The notes: generated by a model not told the origin, from the sequence alone. Positions 47,963 to 61,231 are shown, counted from the stretch's first letter. The stretch: 64,000 nucleotides of DNA from Dreissena polymorpha (GCF_020536995.1 NC_068366.1:31830982-31894981); one strand, 5' to 3'. Numbers and translations are program-made.

Positions 47963-50783
47963 TTATACTTGTTTACTGTTATATCTCACATGTGAGCTCG
48001 TATACCCTCTTTTGCGTTTTCTTAGGCAACATGCCTCATCATATATAATCTTTGCCTTTTCAACTTGTCCGTCCATTTCTAAAGAATGGCTAAGTAGGAC
48101 CAGCGCCGTATCCTTGTGAAACAATGGTTCCTCTGAAACACATTTCTCGAGCTCCTGGAATGCTGTCAGTGCTTTGGATTGATTGTTTAATTCCTTGTGT
48201 AACATCAGTTCCACGAAATGGAAATATGGCTTGGGATCCAAGCTCACATACTCTATAAGGTCATCTATATCTGACCGTTGGTCAATTGGTCGGAATACAG
48301 CATCAAGCCATCCACGAGGAAAACATGGTTTAAGAGTTTCAACAAAAAGTAAGCAATTGCAGGTATTTGCATATAAAGCACCTGTATTTATTAACGCCAA
48401 TACATCGTCTCCAAAACCAGTTTTCGGTACATACTCGACTTCTCCTGAACAGTTACACACTGATTCCACAGCGATGTCGCTGTGGGCTGTTTCTACTTCT
48501 CTCAAAAGTCCACTTGCTCCAGTTATGTCACCTACGCAAACCAAAACGGTAGCGTACTTCAGCCTTCCTGAAACAGCGTCGGCACACGTACCGTCTTTTA
48601 ATCTTAACAAAACAGAATTAGACAGTTTGATTTTTTTCTGAATAGAATCAGCTGCCATTAGCATGCCTAAGTTAGCTTGCAAAAATTATCTATATCGTTC
48701 GGTTTCCTTTTGAATGAAAATATCTCCTTGTTGGTGTAATATTTCACAACGCGACAATTTTGCCTTGTTTAACTCGATTTCACGTTCTAGATCGCAATTC
48801 CATGGATCATCGTATAAAGATGGCCCCTTAAGACTCAAAACGTAAGCTTTATAAAGAAAGTTCCCAATGTTTGAACGGATTATTTCCTGTGTTTCAGAGA
48901 TATAATGTTCAGAATTTCTAATGCTATTGTATAATCTTCTCCCAAACTCATCAAACTCTATTATCAGTATGGCTAAAATAGGATTATTAATAATATCGTT
49001 GATACATTCTCCAACCTTTTCCCTAAGGGTTGCATCTAATCTACCTTCAAACATATCAAGACTGCTCATCATATAATGGGGATTGTATCCATTTACGAGG
49101 CTTTTGTAGATCCAGTGTAAACATTTGCGTGTACATTCCAAAATTCTATCTTCTCTAAACATGTCTTTCCCGTATTGCTCTGTTACAAAAAACAATGCTG
49201 TTTTACAGTAGAAACTCTTAATAGCGTCCTTATATTGTTTGTTTACAATTGTCTTAATGAGCATTTTCATCAGAACCAAACACTGTAGTTGTGAAATGTT
49301 CATGTCAAACATCAGTTTCCGTTCTCCTAATGTGGTAGACATTCTGAAATCAGTCCTTAAATCTTTGCCTTGTTTATGTCCGACTGCAACTAAAAAGCAA
49401 CCGCTTTCAATAACGCGTTTCCGCACAGGGTCCTTAGGCCACGGTTTATCTTTTGTTCTGTCTATCCAGTCCATTGCCTCTTTTGGAAGGTTGGAACAAT
49501 AACATGCAAATACATAGTCCTCATCGATTCCTCGTTTTGTACTCATTCGATTTAGGGCTGGGCCATGGACCTCGTCAACTATATCGACAGGATACTGCAG
49601 GAATTCGCTTTTAAGATACACTTTACCATCTTTACCTTGCTCGTACATTTCATTGTTATCAACTTCGGTCATTAGAATGGGTTCTTTATTGTTCATGGCT
49701 AACAGATTGCAGTACCCTGGGGAAGTGTCGTTATGTTTATGTACCAATAGATTATTGAACCATTGCTTCGATTCAACAGTTTCCAGAATAACCCTGTTGT
49801 CATTCTCTGAAACCAAGATGTCTGCATCTGAATTTAACCCCAAAGTGGTCGTCCCTGAAAAAAACATCGTTTGTTTAACAATATATTACTATTCCATTCA
49901 TTACAACGTAGATGTATTTGGTTTAGCATTTACGGTGGACGGAATCCTGTATTGACATCCGAAAAGGTTTACATGAGATCGTAAATGTTAACATGACGGA
50001 ATCTTTGTACGCATACTCATTTGTAATATTTGCATTTGGTGGTAACGTTATTTGTGATCGGCGCAAATAAGACATCTGTCATCGCTAGACGAGTTGACAG
50101 TATATGTTGTTGTTAATAAAGAGACTTATATTTAAAATGTCTCCAGTTCGCCCATAAATATATGTAAATGTTACATAATGCATAATTATTATTATAAATA
50201 AATCAAAGAAATGTATACTCTCAGATTGACTGTCAAAATGGTACCATGTCACATTATCATCTTCAAGGCGCAAGTGGACAGTATTTATGCTTTCTATTTC
50301 CAGCCATGTGTTTCTTCGTGCTTCTACCAGTTCTTCTGTAATCCCTATTTCGGCAAGTACTTTTGACACAAAAATAGACAGTTCAGCGTCACTTAATTTC
50401 AATACATATTACTCAGTGTTTGGAAACTGCCCAAGTTCGCCAAAAGTTACTTGCACTTTATCATCATTAGTATTTACACTATTACATATCTTCATGGTAT
50501 TTTCTTGCCCATTGCTGAAGTTTGGAAAATACATATGTTCATCTTGTTTCGCTGAAAGATTCTGACTACATACATCCTGTGTTGGTCCTATTTCTTTCAA
50601 ATGTGCGTTATAACCACTGCATGTGCGTACTATATGTTCCGCAGCAACCTGACCTTTGTGGTGGTATGAATCAATATCAGCATCATCTTCTTGATCATGT
50701 CCTTCCTCTTCTATGGCTAATTGATTCACACCATCCTGACTCGCTTCAGCGGATAAGGAGTGTAGGTACACACTCTGTTCCAT
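47963..50783 (-). pseudogene. Mab-21/cGAS-like gene copy C, two premature stops and altered GS motif
   Basis: Exon 1 runs from 50783 (MEQSVYLHS) to 50219 and exon 2 from 49854 to 47963, with a 364-bp GT-AG phase 1 intron. An in-frame TAA in exon 1 (near 50406) replaces the GAA of copy A in FPNTDEHL. Another TAA (48685-48683) lies where the TPR-like half begins. The usual YHFGSQSEG reads YHFDSQSER across the junction, so both glycines around the nucleotide-binding serine are changed, while NSDADIL keeps the two aspartates. Exon 1 preserves a longer acidic N-terminal region (EEEGHDQEDDADIDSYHH) that the other copies have lost. It diverges more from A, B and D than B does from D and is in the opposite orientation. 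I judge it a dead paralogue. Confidence 0.85.
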
Positions 50784-50852
50784 TTGCCTTTTTCCGATTC
50801 TGAAACACGTGTTATTATCGTTTGAAAGCTCTTTAGCATTACAGTGTATCAA

Positions 50853-51599
50853 TATTCAATTTTACTTTCTGGCACAGCAACTTAGATGATACAACTTTAG
50901 AGACAAATGTCTAGGTACATGGTAAAACCGATAATCATTCGGTAACATGTTCATATATTGATAAGGTAGAAAGCATCAATAAATTAAACGTAAGTGATGC
51001 ATCAATGAGGTTTACGCGAGATTGTGATGTATTAAAAATGGCGGATTTGTTTTTACATTTGTTTCGGACACGGCGTTCATTTATATTGAAGTAGATGTTG
51101 TATTGTGGAATATGTGCATGTTGATAACGACTGTTCTATCAACACATTAGTCCGTGGCATGAAGATACAGATTGTTGACCGAAAAAAAAACGTACAAAAA
51201 GTTATAGAAGGGAAAGATTGTCGGTTAATATTGGCTTTTGCACACAAAAAAACGTTTATTTTATGTGTATAAATACATTCAATATCTTAAACAGGATCCA
51301 AAGTGTTAATTAATTATATATGTAGTAGTAGTCTTTCACGATAGATAACTTACACAAATAATTTTTTTTCACGACCATTCATTCTCCGTACTTTTTGAAA
51401 ACCGAATGCTTCACGGAAAAGGAATTTCAAGTTTCACTTTTGATACATAATTGTGTTTTTCTTATGTTCGTTTTTATCTGGACAAGAATGACAGCTGATA
51501 ATGTGAGTTCACACCATTACTCGTATTTGCGTTTATTTAATTCTTGTTCCGAGTTTTTCTCGTTGAATTCCCTTTACTTATTTTGAATTTTGCATCTGC
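50853..51599. other. gene-free stretch between copy C and a LINE
   Basis: The first part is the upstream flank of copy C. Toward 51599 it may contain unrecognised 5' parts of the LINE. No gene. Confidence 0.45.
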
Positions 51600-54442
51600 A
51601 AGCTGGTTTTTAAAAACATGACCATGCATGTTATTTGCGGTTACAGACCTCCGTCATTATCCACGTGCACCCAGTTTGTTGCCGATACATTCCAAAAGCT
51701 AAAAGAGTTTCTTCCGATTTATTCAAATTTGATGATAATGGGTTATTTTAATCTACATATCCAAGAAGAGAACACAGCAATTACTGACTTTAAAAATACT
51801 TTGTTTGCTATGAGGTTAGTACAGCACGTAGATTTTGGTACCCACATTGCAGGAAACACTCTTGATCTTGTTATAACAGAAGTCGCCAATGGCGTCGATG
51901 TTCTATCGTGTACGCCTGGTACATATTTTTCTGACAACTGCTCTGTGAAAATTGTCACAAACATGAAAAAAGGAAACAATTACTTGCATACGTGTATCTG
52001 ACCGAAACCTAAAAGACATCAACAAAAGTGAATCTGCGAAGGATCTTCGAAATATAGCTATTGCCGCTGACAATGTTGACAATTTTGTTGACCAGTTTGA
52101 AGTTGAAGTAAAACGAATACTGGACATCCATGCGCCAATGCAAGAGAAAATGAAAATATGTCGTGCTCCCAAACCATTGTTTACCGAAAATATTGTTATA
52201 CTTAAACGAACATTTCGCAAAGCTGAAAGTCTGTGGACAAAAATAGAAACATCCGCACCTATATGAACAATTAAAAGAAGCCCGATATAACTACACTAAC
52301 AAAATAAATCGAGACAAGTGTAACACTTTGAGCCAACAAATAATCAGCTCCAAGGGAGACTCGAAAATATTGTACAAATTTGTATCAGAATTGACGGGCA
52401 AAAGTATAAAAAATATAATGCCAAATGACATTCAAGAAAGCAACCTTGCAGAAGCATTTGAATAAAATTGGTATCATTCGAGAAAATTTGAGAGATTTTG
52501 ATGATTACAAAGCAGAAATAAAAGATGCACCATTGTTGAAACTTTTCAAGAACTGTCTGAAGGAGAATTTAAAGCTCTTATTTCTCAATTGCAAACTTAA
52601 TCGTGTGCACTTGATGTTTTACCAACAAATGTTCTTAAATTCACATTTAAATGACATACTCCCTCTTTCATTAAAACATGGGGTCTTTCCGCTGAAATGG
52701 AGGCAAGCTATAGTACGAACTTTGATCAAGAAAATTGGTCTTGAACTTGAACTCTAGAACTATAGACCAGTAAGAAATCTTTCATTTTTATCGAAATTGA
52801 TTGAAAAGGCCGCACTCTTCAGACTCAATATCCACACCGATAGTAATAACCTTTTACCAAAAAAGACCAGTCGGCATATCGGCGACATCATTCATGTGAG
52901 TCAGCCTTGCTGCGTTTTATCAATGACCTTCTGGATGACATGTAGAAACAGGAAGTTAACGCTTTAATAGCCATCGATTTAAGCGTTGCATTCGACACAG
53001 TGGACCACAACATTCTACTGGACGCCTTTAACAGTCAATATGGCGTCTGTGCCACCGCATTTAACTGATTAGACTCGTATATACGACCGCGTAGTTACCG
53101 TGTCAAAATTGAATCAACAATGTCAGCTCCACGCCAGTTACAGCCAGTTACAGTGTTCTGTACCACAAGGAAGCTGACTCGGGCCTTGGCTTTAGTTAAC
53201 ATACGCATGAACGCTCTTCGATGTCATTTCGCCGCATATTTCTGTGTATGGATTCGCTGTTGATCACACTGTAAATATACGCTTTACCCCAATACCATCA
53301 ATGGAACGCAAAGCAATACACGACCTTCAAGATTGCGCGATAACCATTTACTGGATTAACTGGATGAATGGGAATAAGCTCAAAATAAATAACTCAAAAA
53401 CAGAATTTGTCATGTTTGGTTGTCGGAAACAACTTGACAAGTGCGTGACTGAGTTAGTTGTCAGTATAAATGATGCAATTCCAAAACAAAAGTTTATAAG
53501 CTATCTTGGTGCCTTTCTAGATTAAACACTTAATTTTAAGGAGCATATAACGCATAAATGTACAACAGCCATTCTTAATTATTTTAAAATCAAGAGCAAA
53601 AATATTTAACAAGGGAAGCCATCGAGATTCTTCTTTTATCAATAGTTGTTATACATCTAGATTACTGTAACGTCTTATTGTGTGGAGCCGTCCAGTGTGA
53701 TCTTAATAAAATGCAGAGAATTCAAATTATGTGTGCAAAGCTAGTTTTAAATCAAAATAAATACGATAGTTCAAGGCAAGCAGTGTTCGATCTCCATTGG
53801 TTACCGGTAAAAACCCGAATTGAGTTCCAACTATTGACCTTTATGTACAATTGTTCCCGTGGAAACGCGCCGGCTTATCTTACGGAACAACTTACGCTCC
53901 AACTTCCGAAGCGGAACCTGAGATCAGCCGACAATAATGTTATGAGCTACACAGTCCCTGTAAATAAACGACGAACATTCAGCGCTAGGGCTTTCCGGAC
54001 TGCTGGCCCAATAATCTGGAACACTATTCCATTAGCGATCAGGCAGTCAAGGACATTGGATTCATTCAAAAGAAACCTGGAGACATTTTATTTTAGGAAG
54101 TTCGGCACACTGTTTTAAAAAGTATTAACTTTTAAAGTGCTCATTTAATGTGTATGTTAAACCCCACAATCCATGCACTCATTCATTAATTTAATGTTTA
54201 TTTATCTACTTATTTATTTTAATTTAATTTAAGCAGTGTTTTGTTTTATCTATTTAGTTTTGATATTTTAAAGAGTTTATCAGATTTTAGTTACAACCTA
54301 TATTTATATGGTGTCAGCTTTTTACCTTATAACTTCTATGAATTTTATGTTATATTTACATGTACAAAGCCATTAAATATGCTCGCATAAAAATAGGCGT
54401 TTAGTCAAATAAATCAGTTTCAGTTTTCAGTTTCAGTTTTAC
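51600..54442 (+). mobile_element. CR1/L2-like non-LTR retrotransposon, degenerate
   Basis: In order: the end of an APE-type endonuclease (51618-52001; IMGYFNLHIQ, where GDFN is usual, and GNTLDLVIT, FSDNCSVKI); a linker (52020-52420); and RT blocks (52650-52790 LSLKHGVFPLKWRQAIVRTL, NYRPVRNLSFLSKLIEKAA; 52968-53030 AIDLSVAFDTVDHNILLDAF; VPQGS with a stop at about 53160). The catalytic YADD position reads FAVD at about 53250. The C-terminal part (53678-54118) has LHWLPVKTRIEFQLLTFMYN, APAYL and PIIWNTIPLAIRQSRTLDSF, typical of CR1/L2-type LINEs. The 3' end is an AT-rich tail with TTTCAG repeats (54408-54441). Several stops and frameshifts make it dead. The 5' end is truncated. Confidence 0.88.
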
Positions 54443-54454
54443 TAGTTCATTTAA

Positions 54455-55025
54455 AGTCCCCGTTCGCGGAATAGATCGTTGTTTTGCATATAAATCGTAT
54501 AGCGAGTAATATACTTTACATTAATTCATTGAAATATATTTTTATCGAGGTTGACATCGAAAACCTGGTCGAAATCGGTTTTGATTCGATAAAATAATAT
54601 TATATAAGTGATCAAAAATACATGCAATAGGCGAAAATCATTGCAGCGTCGCGAATTTTGCAAATTATATCTATTTTAAGCTTTCGTTATATATAATCAG
54701 ATTTATTATGGGAGATAAATACATAGATTTAGCAAAAACGTAGCGTTGCAACTCAGTCTCCGTCTGTAACAGATGTATTTGAATTTGTTCTTACCTTCTC
54801 TCGCTAAATTCGCCCGTATCAGCAATTTTGTTTGTTTAGGTTTGAATTAACGTGTCGAATCATGAATATTAATTAGGTCATTTTCGTACTTAACCGTACT
54901 CGACCCAAAATAAAAATCGCTATATTGTTTGTTTTTACCGATTTCAACAGGATTTTCAGTGATATCCTCAGTAAAAACACGTTTTATTACGATTCTGCCC
55001 ATAAATATCTCCGCGAACGGACACT
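54455..55025. mobile_element. MITE flanked by TTAA (piggyBac-like target)
   Basis: The ends are AGTCCCCGTTCGCGGA and the complement of AGTGTCCGTTCGCGGA, 14 of 16 identical, each bordered by TTAA (54451-54454 and 55026-55029). The 571-bp interior is non-coding. It begins only about 10 bp after the TTTCAG tail of the LINE. The superfamily is inferred from the TTAA target. Confidence 0.8.
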
Positions 55026-57684
55026 TTAATTACATTTCACCTTAAACTACGTCTATATAAACAACGACGTAAATAGTTTTCGAGCGATATTACATCATTT
55101 CTAGAACGAATTATATCGCCTGCCACAGAGATCGAACAGTTGAGAGTAAATACTATAGCTCGACAGCTACAACGGATTATGGTGGTTTGCATATACTTCC
55201 ATTTTACTAATGCATTTAAACACGAAATTGATGCATTTAAAGCGGCTTAAGCTATTTAAAATATACGTGGAAACTGCATACATCAATCAAACATTTTTAA
55301 TTATCAGGATATAAAGAATAAATGTGTACATAGAAAAGGCATTTTACAGATGCATATATTCCTCATTAATGCACTAATCTAAATGAAAATATACCACTAA
55401 TTCAAAAAATGTAAACACAAATCAACCACCATTAATACATAGACATACAACTCTCGCATAAGTGTTACTGTTGAATCGTAAATGTTGAACCGCTTGACGG
55501 TGTGCCTTACAGCGTGTTCACTTTTGTTGTCAAATACATACGATGGTTTTACCTTTCACGACTAGACGGTATGATAATATGTATATTGTCCGTATATCCT
55601 AAAAATTAAGAAAATTTGAATTCCTTACGCTTCACACTTAAGTTTTACTTCATATTTTCATTTTATGCAATCCATTCTTCAGGAATGTATAAACAAAATG
55701 TTCTTTTAAGTTATATGTTAACACCACTCTCTTGAATTCATTTCCTATGTTTTCAATCGTAATACACCGGCTATCTACGGCGCCTCCGTAAGATGTTGAT
55801 TTATAAAATAAATCGTCTGTCAGAGTGACAGAAGTTTATGTGAGAGCATGGGGCGACAACTCTGCTTGTGGATTGTGTCAACACGCATATAATCGGAAAA
55901 TAACTGACGACGGTAGTACATACAGTTTTAAATACACAAATGAATGCATTCATGTGTTAGATCTGTCCTCGTTTAATAATGGTTCGATACTGAAAAGGGT
56001 GTATTTTTATAACTTGCAATATATATGGTAAACCAAAAATATTATTTTTAAGTACATATTGAAAAGAATACCGTTATTGCTTGAACTTTTTTTTTTCGTT
56101 AGCGTAAAATTGTTTACCTACCAACCAAATCTAGTTCGATTTTATAGTTAAAACACGTTAAGTTATACAGAGATAATTTACATGAGTGTAAAAATCCATA
56201 TCCTTATACGCATGGCATTGATATATCGCTGTGTGTTTCATTTTAAATAACCTTCTGAGTTTATGGATTTGCTCGTTTTAGCTTATTATTGCGTAGTTTG
56301 GTTTCGAATCGCTCACAAACGCATTTGTATGGTTGCCTAAAACGGATATTCGTGCACAGTTTTCAAAATAACAATGTTAAAAGAAAAGTGTCATTATATT
56401 GAAAACGAATGGGTGACTTATATTTAAAGAAACAATAAATACTCAAAATCAACGAATATTTTGCAAAATATTTCGTAAAATAAAAATAATCCATACACAA
56501 TAAGTGTTCCTTAAAGCAATAGCCAACACTTCAACGCTAGATGTCGAATGTTAACATAGATTTAACGAGTTTCAAAGTGCTCGTTTTTATTTTTTGTGGC
56601 ACAATATATTCCATTTTAATTTCCCGCAACGATATATCTATTCATACAACACACGAACACTAACATGGTACATGAACATGTGTTGAATATTGTAAATAAA
56701 TCATTTTTAACAGTTATGGTTATTTTGCTATTCTAAGTTAGCGGTTGGTTCGATCACCTAATTCCAAACGGCGATAAAGAAATTCAATATGATTGTCATA
56801 TAAACTACATGTAAAACAGAATCATAAGCATGCATTCTGGATAATACGGAATACGGTACATATGCATTTATTAAATTATTGTTTTACATAAAATACAAAT
56901 ATACAATAACATGATGACATGCACATCTGCAACAGTTCCATGGACAAGGTTATTGTGCACGAAACGGTAAAACAATAAATGTTTACCTGTAAATTTCGCC
57001 CATGTGTAATCTCCATGTCTTAATATTAAGGTTTGCACTAGCTTAGAACGGTTTTAAACCAATCAAAAGAAAGGGCTTTGACTGATTTTACTATTAGTTA
57101 TATAATAAAACGAACAATTACTTCAAATTTACATCGCAAATTATATACATGTACTTCTAGAATTATTCTTCTCTGAAATCGTGTTGTCAGTTTTGAGAAC
57201 TTTCAGTCAACTGTTTCGTTTAGCAGATATACCTTACGAGTAAATAACCGTGAACGCTATACTACTTGCTTCTTTGAAGATCGCTGGACTAAACATCCGA
57301 GAATCGTGTAGATAGATTCCTTCACCGTGCCCATAACTTTTTGGGGAAGTTCGTTATGAACTTAACCTTAGGGCAATTAAACCCTTACATATAATTAAAA
57401 AATGACAGTATTCAGTAAAGAGCGTAACCTGATGAACTACAAAAACTGTGAAAACCTTTATGGTTGTATTACATTAATTCCGATTCCCATAGGGTCCAAT
57501 TATAAAACTGCATTTTATGATATTCGTCTTCAATTTATAATTTTTCTAGCCTATTTTGTGTTATTGTAACATATTTTTATCAATATATTACAATTCAACA
57601 CATATACAAATCGTGCATACCCGCTTAAAAACATTTCGTAAACATGACTGCTCTTTTGAGGCATATTAAAACTTAATTTCTAAT
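55026..57684. other. gene-free stretch before unit D
   Basis: No supportable gene. The 68-codon frame at 55825-56031 starts at GTG and has no family feature. Confidence 0.5.
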
Positions 57685-58390
57685 TTTAAAGCACAACAAC
57701 AACCTCGATGAACATTGGCATCTACAGTGATTTTATTTGAACGTTCCAGTATTATTATTCAATATAATATGCTTTAGTAAGAAAATTATGTCTTCATGAG
57801 TATTTGCCGCTCATTTTATAAATCCGTTGCTTATACTTTAGCGTCACAAACACTTCATATTTCGATGCGTGTTACTAAAAACAGACTGCATAGTTAATCA
57901 CCTAAAATGTATAGGGGTATGATTTCGTAAATCAACCAACTATGAGAACACATATTATTGCATTCACGATAAGAGAGCTTCTCTGATGGTAGGAAACGCG
58001 AAAATGAGGTTTATCATAAGACATTTTGGCTTTGACTTAATTGTTGCATCTTTAATATTAACCAAACTAGGATAAGTCGAAGTTAAGTATTGGAGCATAG
58101 TGATGTGTTGATACCTTCGCAATGTGCAAATGCATGGTATATCTAAAAATAAACCTAAACATCTCCAGCTGCAAGCCGTGTGTGGACGCTATAACCTGTA
58201 AAAAGGGTATCCAATAGAAAAATGTATACCCACAGCTAGATAATTTGATAGCGCTGCTACTGTTTAACTTTGTTATTGAAGTCTTAATACGATTATAAGT
58301 GTATTCTTATTATTGTTGTTCAATTACTTTGAGCGAATTGAAAATAAAGTATAGCCCGTTAAATACATTTTATAATGTTTACAAGCTTCG

Positions 58391-59150
58391 CCATCATTGA
58401 TCAGAAGGTACAATGCAACTGCCATCATTAATCACCAGATACATTGTGACTACCATCATTCATCACCATATTAATTGTAACTGCCATCATTCACTACCAT
58501 AGACATTCTGACTGTCAACATTAATTCCCATATACATTGTAACTGCCTTCATTAATCCCCATATACATTGTGACTGCCATAATTAATCTCCATACACACT
58601 GTGACTGCCATCATTAATCCCCATATACATTTCGACTGTCATCATTAATCCCCATATACATTCTGACTGTCATCATTAGTCCCCGTATACATTGCGACTG
58701 CCATCATTAATCCCAATATACATTCTGACTGCAATCTTTATACCCATATACATTGCGACTGTCATCATTAATCCCCATATACTTTCTGACTGCCATCATT
58801 AATACCCATAAAGATTGTGACTGCCATCATTAATCCCCATATACATTGTGACTGTCATCATTAATCCCCATATACATTCTGACTGTCATCAATAATCCCC
58901 ATATACATGGTGACTGCCATCATGAATCCCCAATATAAAGTGTGACTGCCATCATGAATTCCCATATACATGGTGACTGCCATCATTAATCCCCATATAC
59001 ATTGTGACTGCCATCATTAATCCGAATATACATTGTGACTGCCATCATTTAGCACCAGAAACGTTTAGCTGCCATCATTAAGCACCACAAACAGTGTGAC
59101 TGTCATTATTAATCAAACGATAGATTGTGACCGCCATCATTTATCAACAC
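58391..59150 (+). repeat. 31-bp minisatellite, about 24-25 units
   Basis: The same unit as at 22091-22738 (ATACATTGTGACTGCCATC...), with a different copy number and different variant order, including blocks of CTGACTGTCATC units. Confidence 0.95.
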
Positions 59151-59818
59151 ATTAATCTAATTTAATCGGTTGAGGTTATTTAATCATGATTCTGGATGAT
59201 TACCAAACGCATCGCAAAGGTTTATTGCTTCATATCCTTCGCAATATAGCAATTTAGTTATATTCCTGAATATTATTTCATGATATGCAGCTATCGTTAT
59301 GACATATGAGTGTAACAATCGTAATAATCTTAACTTCAGGATTGAGATTTATAAAAAAAAATCCCAATTTCTACTAACAGCACCCAAACATGTAACATCA
59401 AGATAGATTGTGGTGCTTAGTAATGTTAATACAGTGGTAATCCTGACAATTACAGACACAGGTATGTTGTGTTACCCACTATACAACGAAGTGATGTAGT
59501 AGGAAAGATATGTAACAGCCACATCTGCTTTATAACAAATGGCAAGCCGTGCCTGTTTCCTGCGCTTAGCGACGTCTAACAACCTTCAGCAGTGTTCGTA
59601 CCGGTATTTTTTAACAATTATGTTTTCTTGACGACTGCCTTTTTGTCCTTTTCGCGCGGATTTTTTTTTTTGAAAACAATGTTCGCATGTAGATATATCG
59701 CAATGTCAATTGGTTCCTTACAAAAACACAACGCATTGCTTGGTCGGACGTCTATAATCGGCCCGTTGCCGAAATAACGGCCCGATGACATTTGGCCTGT
59801 TATCGTTTATATTACATA

Positions 59819-60155
59819 GATAATAATAGGTTAGAGTTGATTATAGATCAGGTTTACCATGCGAGGCTTAGAAATCAAAAAGCACTCGCCTTGGCGAGTG
59901 CCTTAAATTTCGTTTAAGTGCCGAACATGATAAACTTGATCTATAATCAACACTAATCTATTATTCTTTTTATCGCAATTTTTATTCAGAAAACTTTTTT
60001 CTTTAAACAAAATTAGTTTAACTGGATAGTTTCACTGGATTTATGACGTCATTTTGTCGAAGCAATGACGTCATTTCGTGCCGTGGTTTATAGCAGAAAT
60101 TTAATCAAAGGGGCTTTAATCAACCGAAATCGCAATAAAAGTGGGATAAATATTA
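59819..60155 (+). mobile_element. hairpin element with paired TGACGTCA sites (copy 3), inserted in unit D only
   Basis: A terminal hairpin has arms GGTTAGAGTTGATTATAGAT (59829) and GATCTATAATCAACACTAAT (about 59938), with inner CACTCGCC/GGCGAGTG. TGACGTCA lies at 60044-60051 and 60066-60073, then GTGGTTTATAGCAGAAAT as in the other copies. Unit B has the uninterrupted site near 23165 (TTATATGACATATCATTC), so the element arrived after the B/D duplication. Exact ends are uncertain by a few bases. Confidence 0.72.
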
Positions 60156-60795
60156 TTTTATTTTGCTCCTTCACTTAAATTTATTCCCGAACCATCTGTC
60201 CGTAGTTTTATTTTCATTCATTTGATTACGCAATATATGACGTATCTCGTTTGACGTATTTTCTGCGACGAAACAAACCAGTTTAAGGTAGACTCTCTGA
60301 ATTTTAAGGAAGGCAATTCTGACGTGGTGGTTTATTTAACAATTTATTTTTAAAGCATCGGACGCGTCCAAAACGTATTTCGGATTGTGTGTTTGTTATG
60401 CAAAATTGGAAACTTCAAAAGGACTTAAATAAATCGCTCTGAACGGTCATTTGATATCGTGAATCGTTGGTCAGAAATGTAAGCATTTGATACAAACGTT
60501 TCCAACAAATAGCAATATGTTTAAAAATAAATGAGATTAATGGATGGAAGGGCGGAAAATGAAGGTGCATATTGTTCTTGTTTTCTTGATATAAGCATTG
60601 GATTTAAGTTGTCATTGAGGTAAGCGAGTCGTTTACCAAATTTTGTGTTTTGATGACTCGTTTCCAATTTCACAGAATGTCAATAGTATAATCTATAGTA
60701 CAGTTTCAGTTGCATCAGATAGATTAACTATTCAATTTGTTTTCTACGTTTTAATATTATATTCGATTTCTTCCCTTATTTGTGCCTTTACTTAA

Positions 60796-61227
60796 AGTGA
60801 TATTAGACGCATTTTTCACTGTTGAATTGAGCGTAACAGAATTATTAGGTCAAAATATTTAGTTAAAATGTGGTAACTGACCAATTATCTGCAACTCATC
60901 TTGCTACCAGTTGTTTATTAAAAATATATTTTATATTCGATATTTTACATGACTCACCCAGATGATCCGTAAAACAAAGTTGTGTCTTTGTGTCGTATGA
61001 AGGAATCTGCACTAAAACTAAATTTAGGTGCACATCGTACATGCTTGATCGGTTGTCAAACGAAAGTACGGTTGATATTCAAATGCATTATTTTTCTCTT
61101 TCCGGGATATTGTTTTAGAATGTTGATGCTGCATTAACAAATATAAGTGTATATGAAGTGAAAACACCAAAAATAAACAACGGTTGCGATAGACACCTAT
61201 AAACTGTTAGATGCCCAAAATATCACT
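60796..61227. mobile_element. MITE flanked by TTAA, inserted in unit D only
   Basis: The element starts AGTGATATTAGACGCATTT and ends CCCAAAATATCACT, a short inverted repeat (AGTGATATT). TTAA is duplicated at 60792-60795 and 61228-61231. Unit B carries the empty site with a single TTAA (TTTACTTAAATTTGTC, about 23810). It is 432 bp and non-coding. Confidence 0.85.
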
Positions 61228-61231
61228 TTAA

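Noticed and set aside
48183-48641. 152-codon plus-strand frame
   Set aside because: It lies exactly antisense to the conserved copy C coding sequence and is a shadow of it.
55825-56031. 68-codon frame, cysteine-containing
   Set aside because: It starts at GTG, has no recognisable motif or splice context, and is of chance length for AT-rich DNA.
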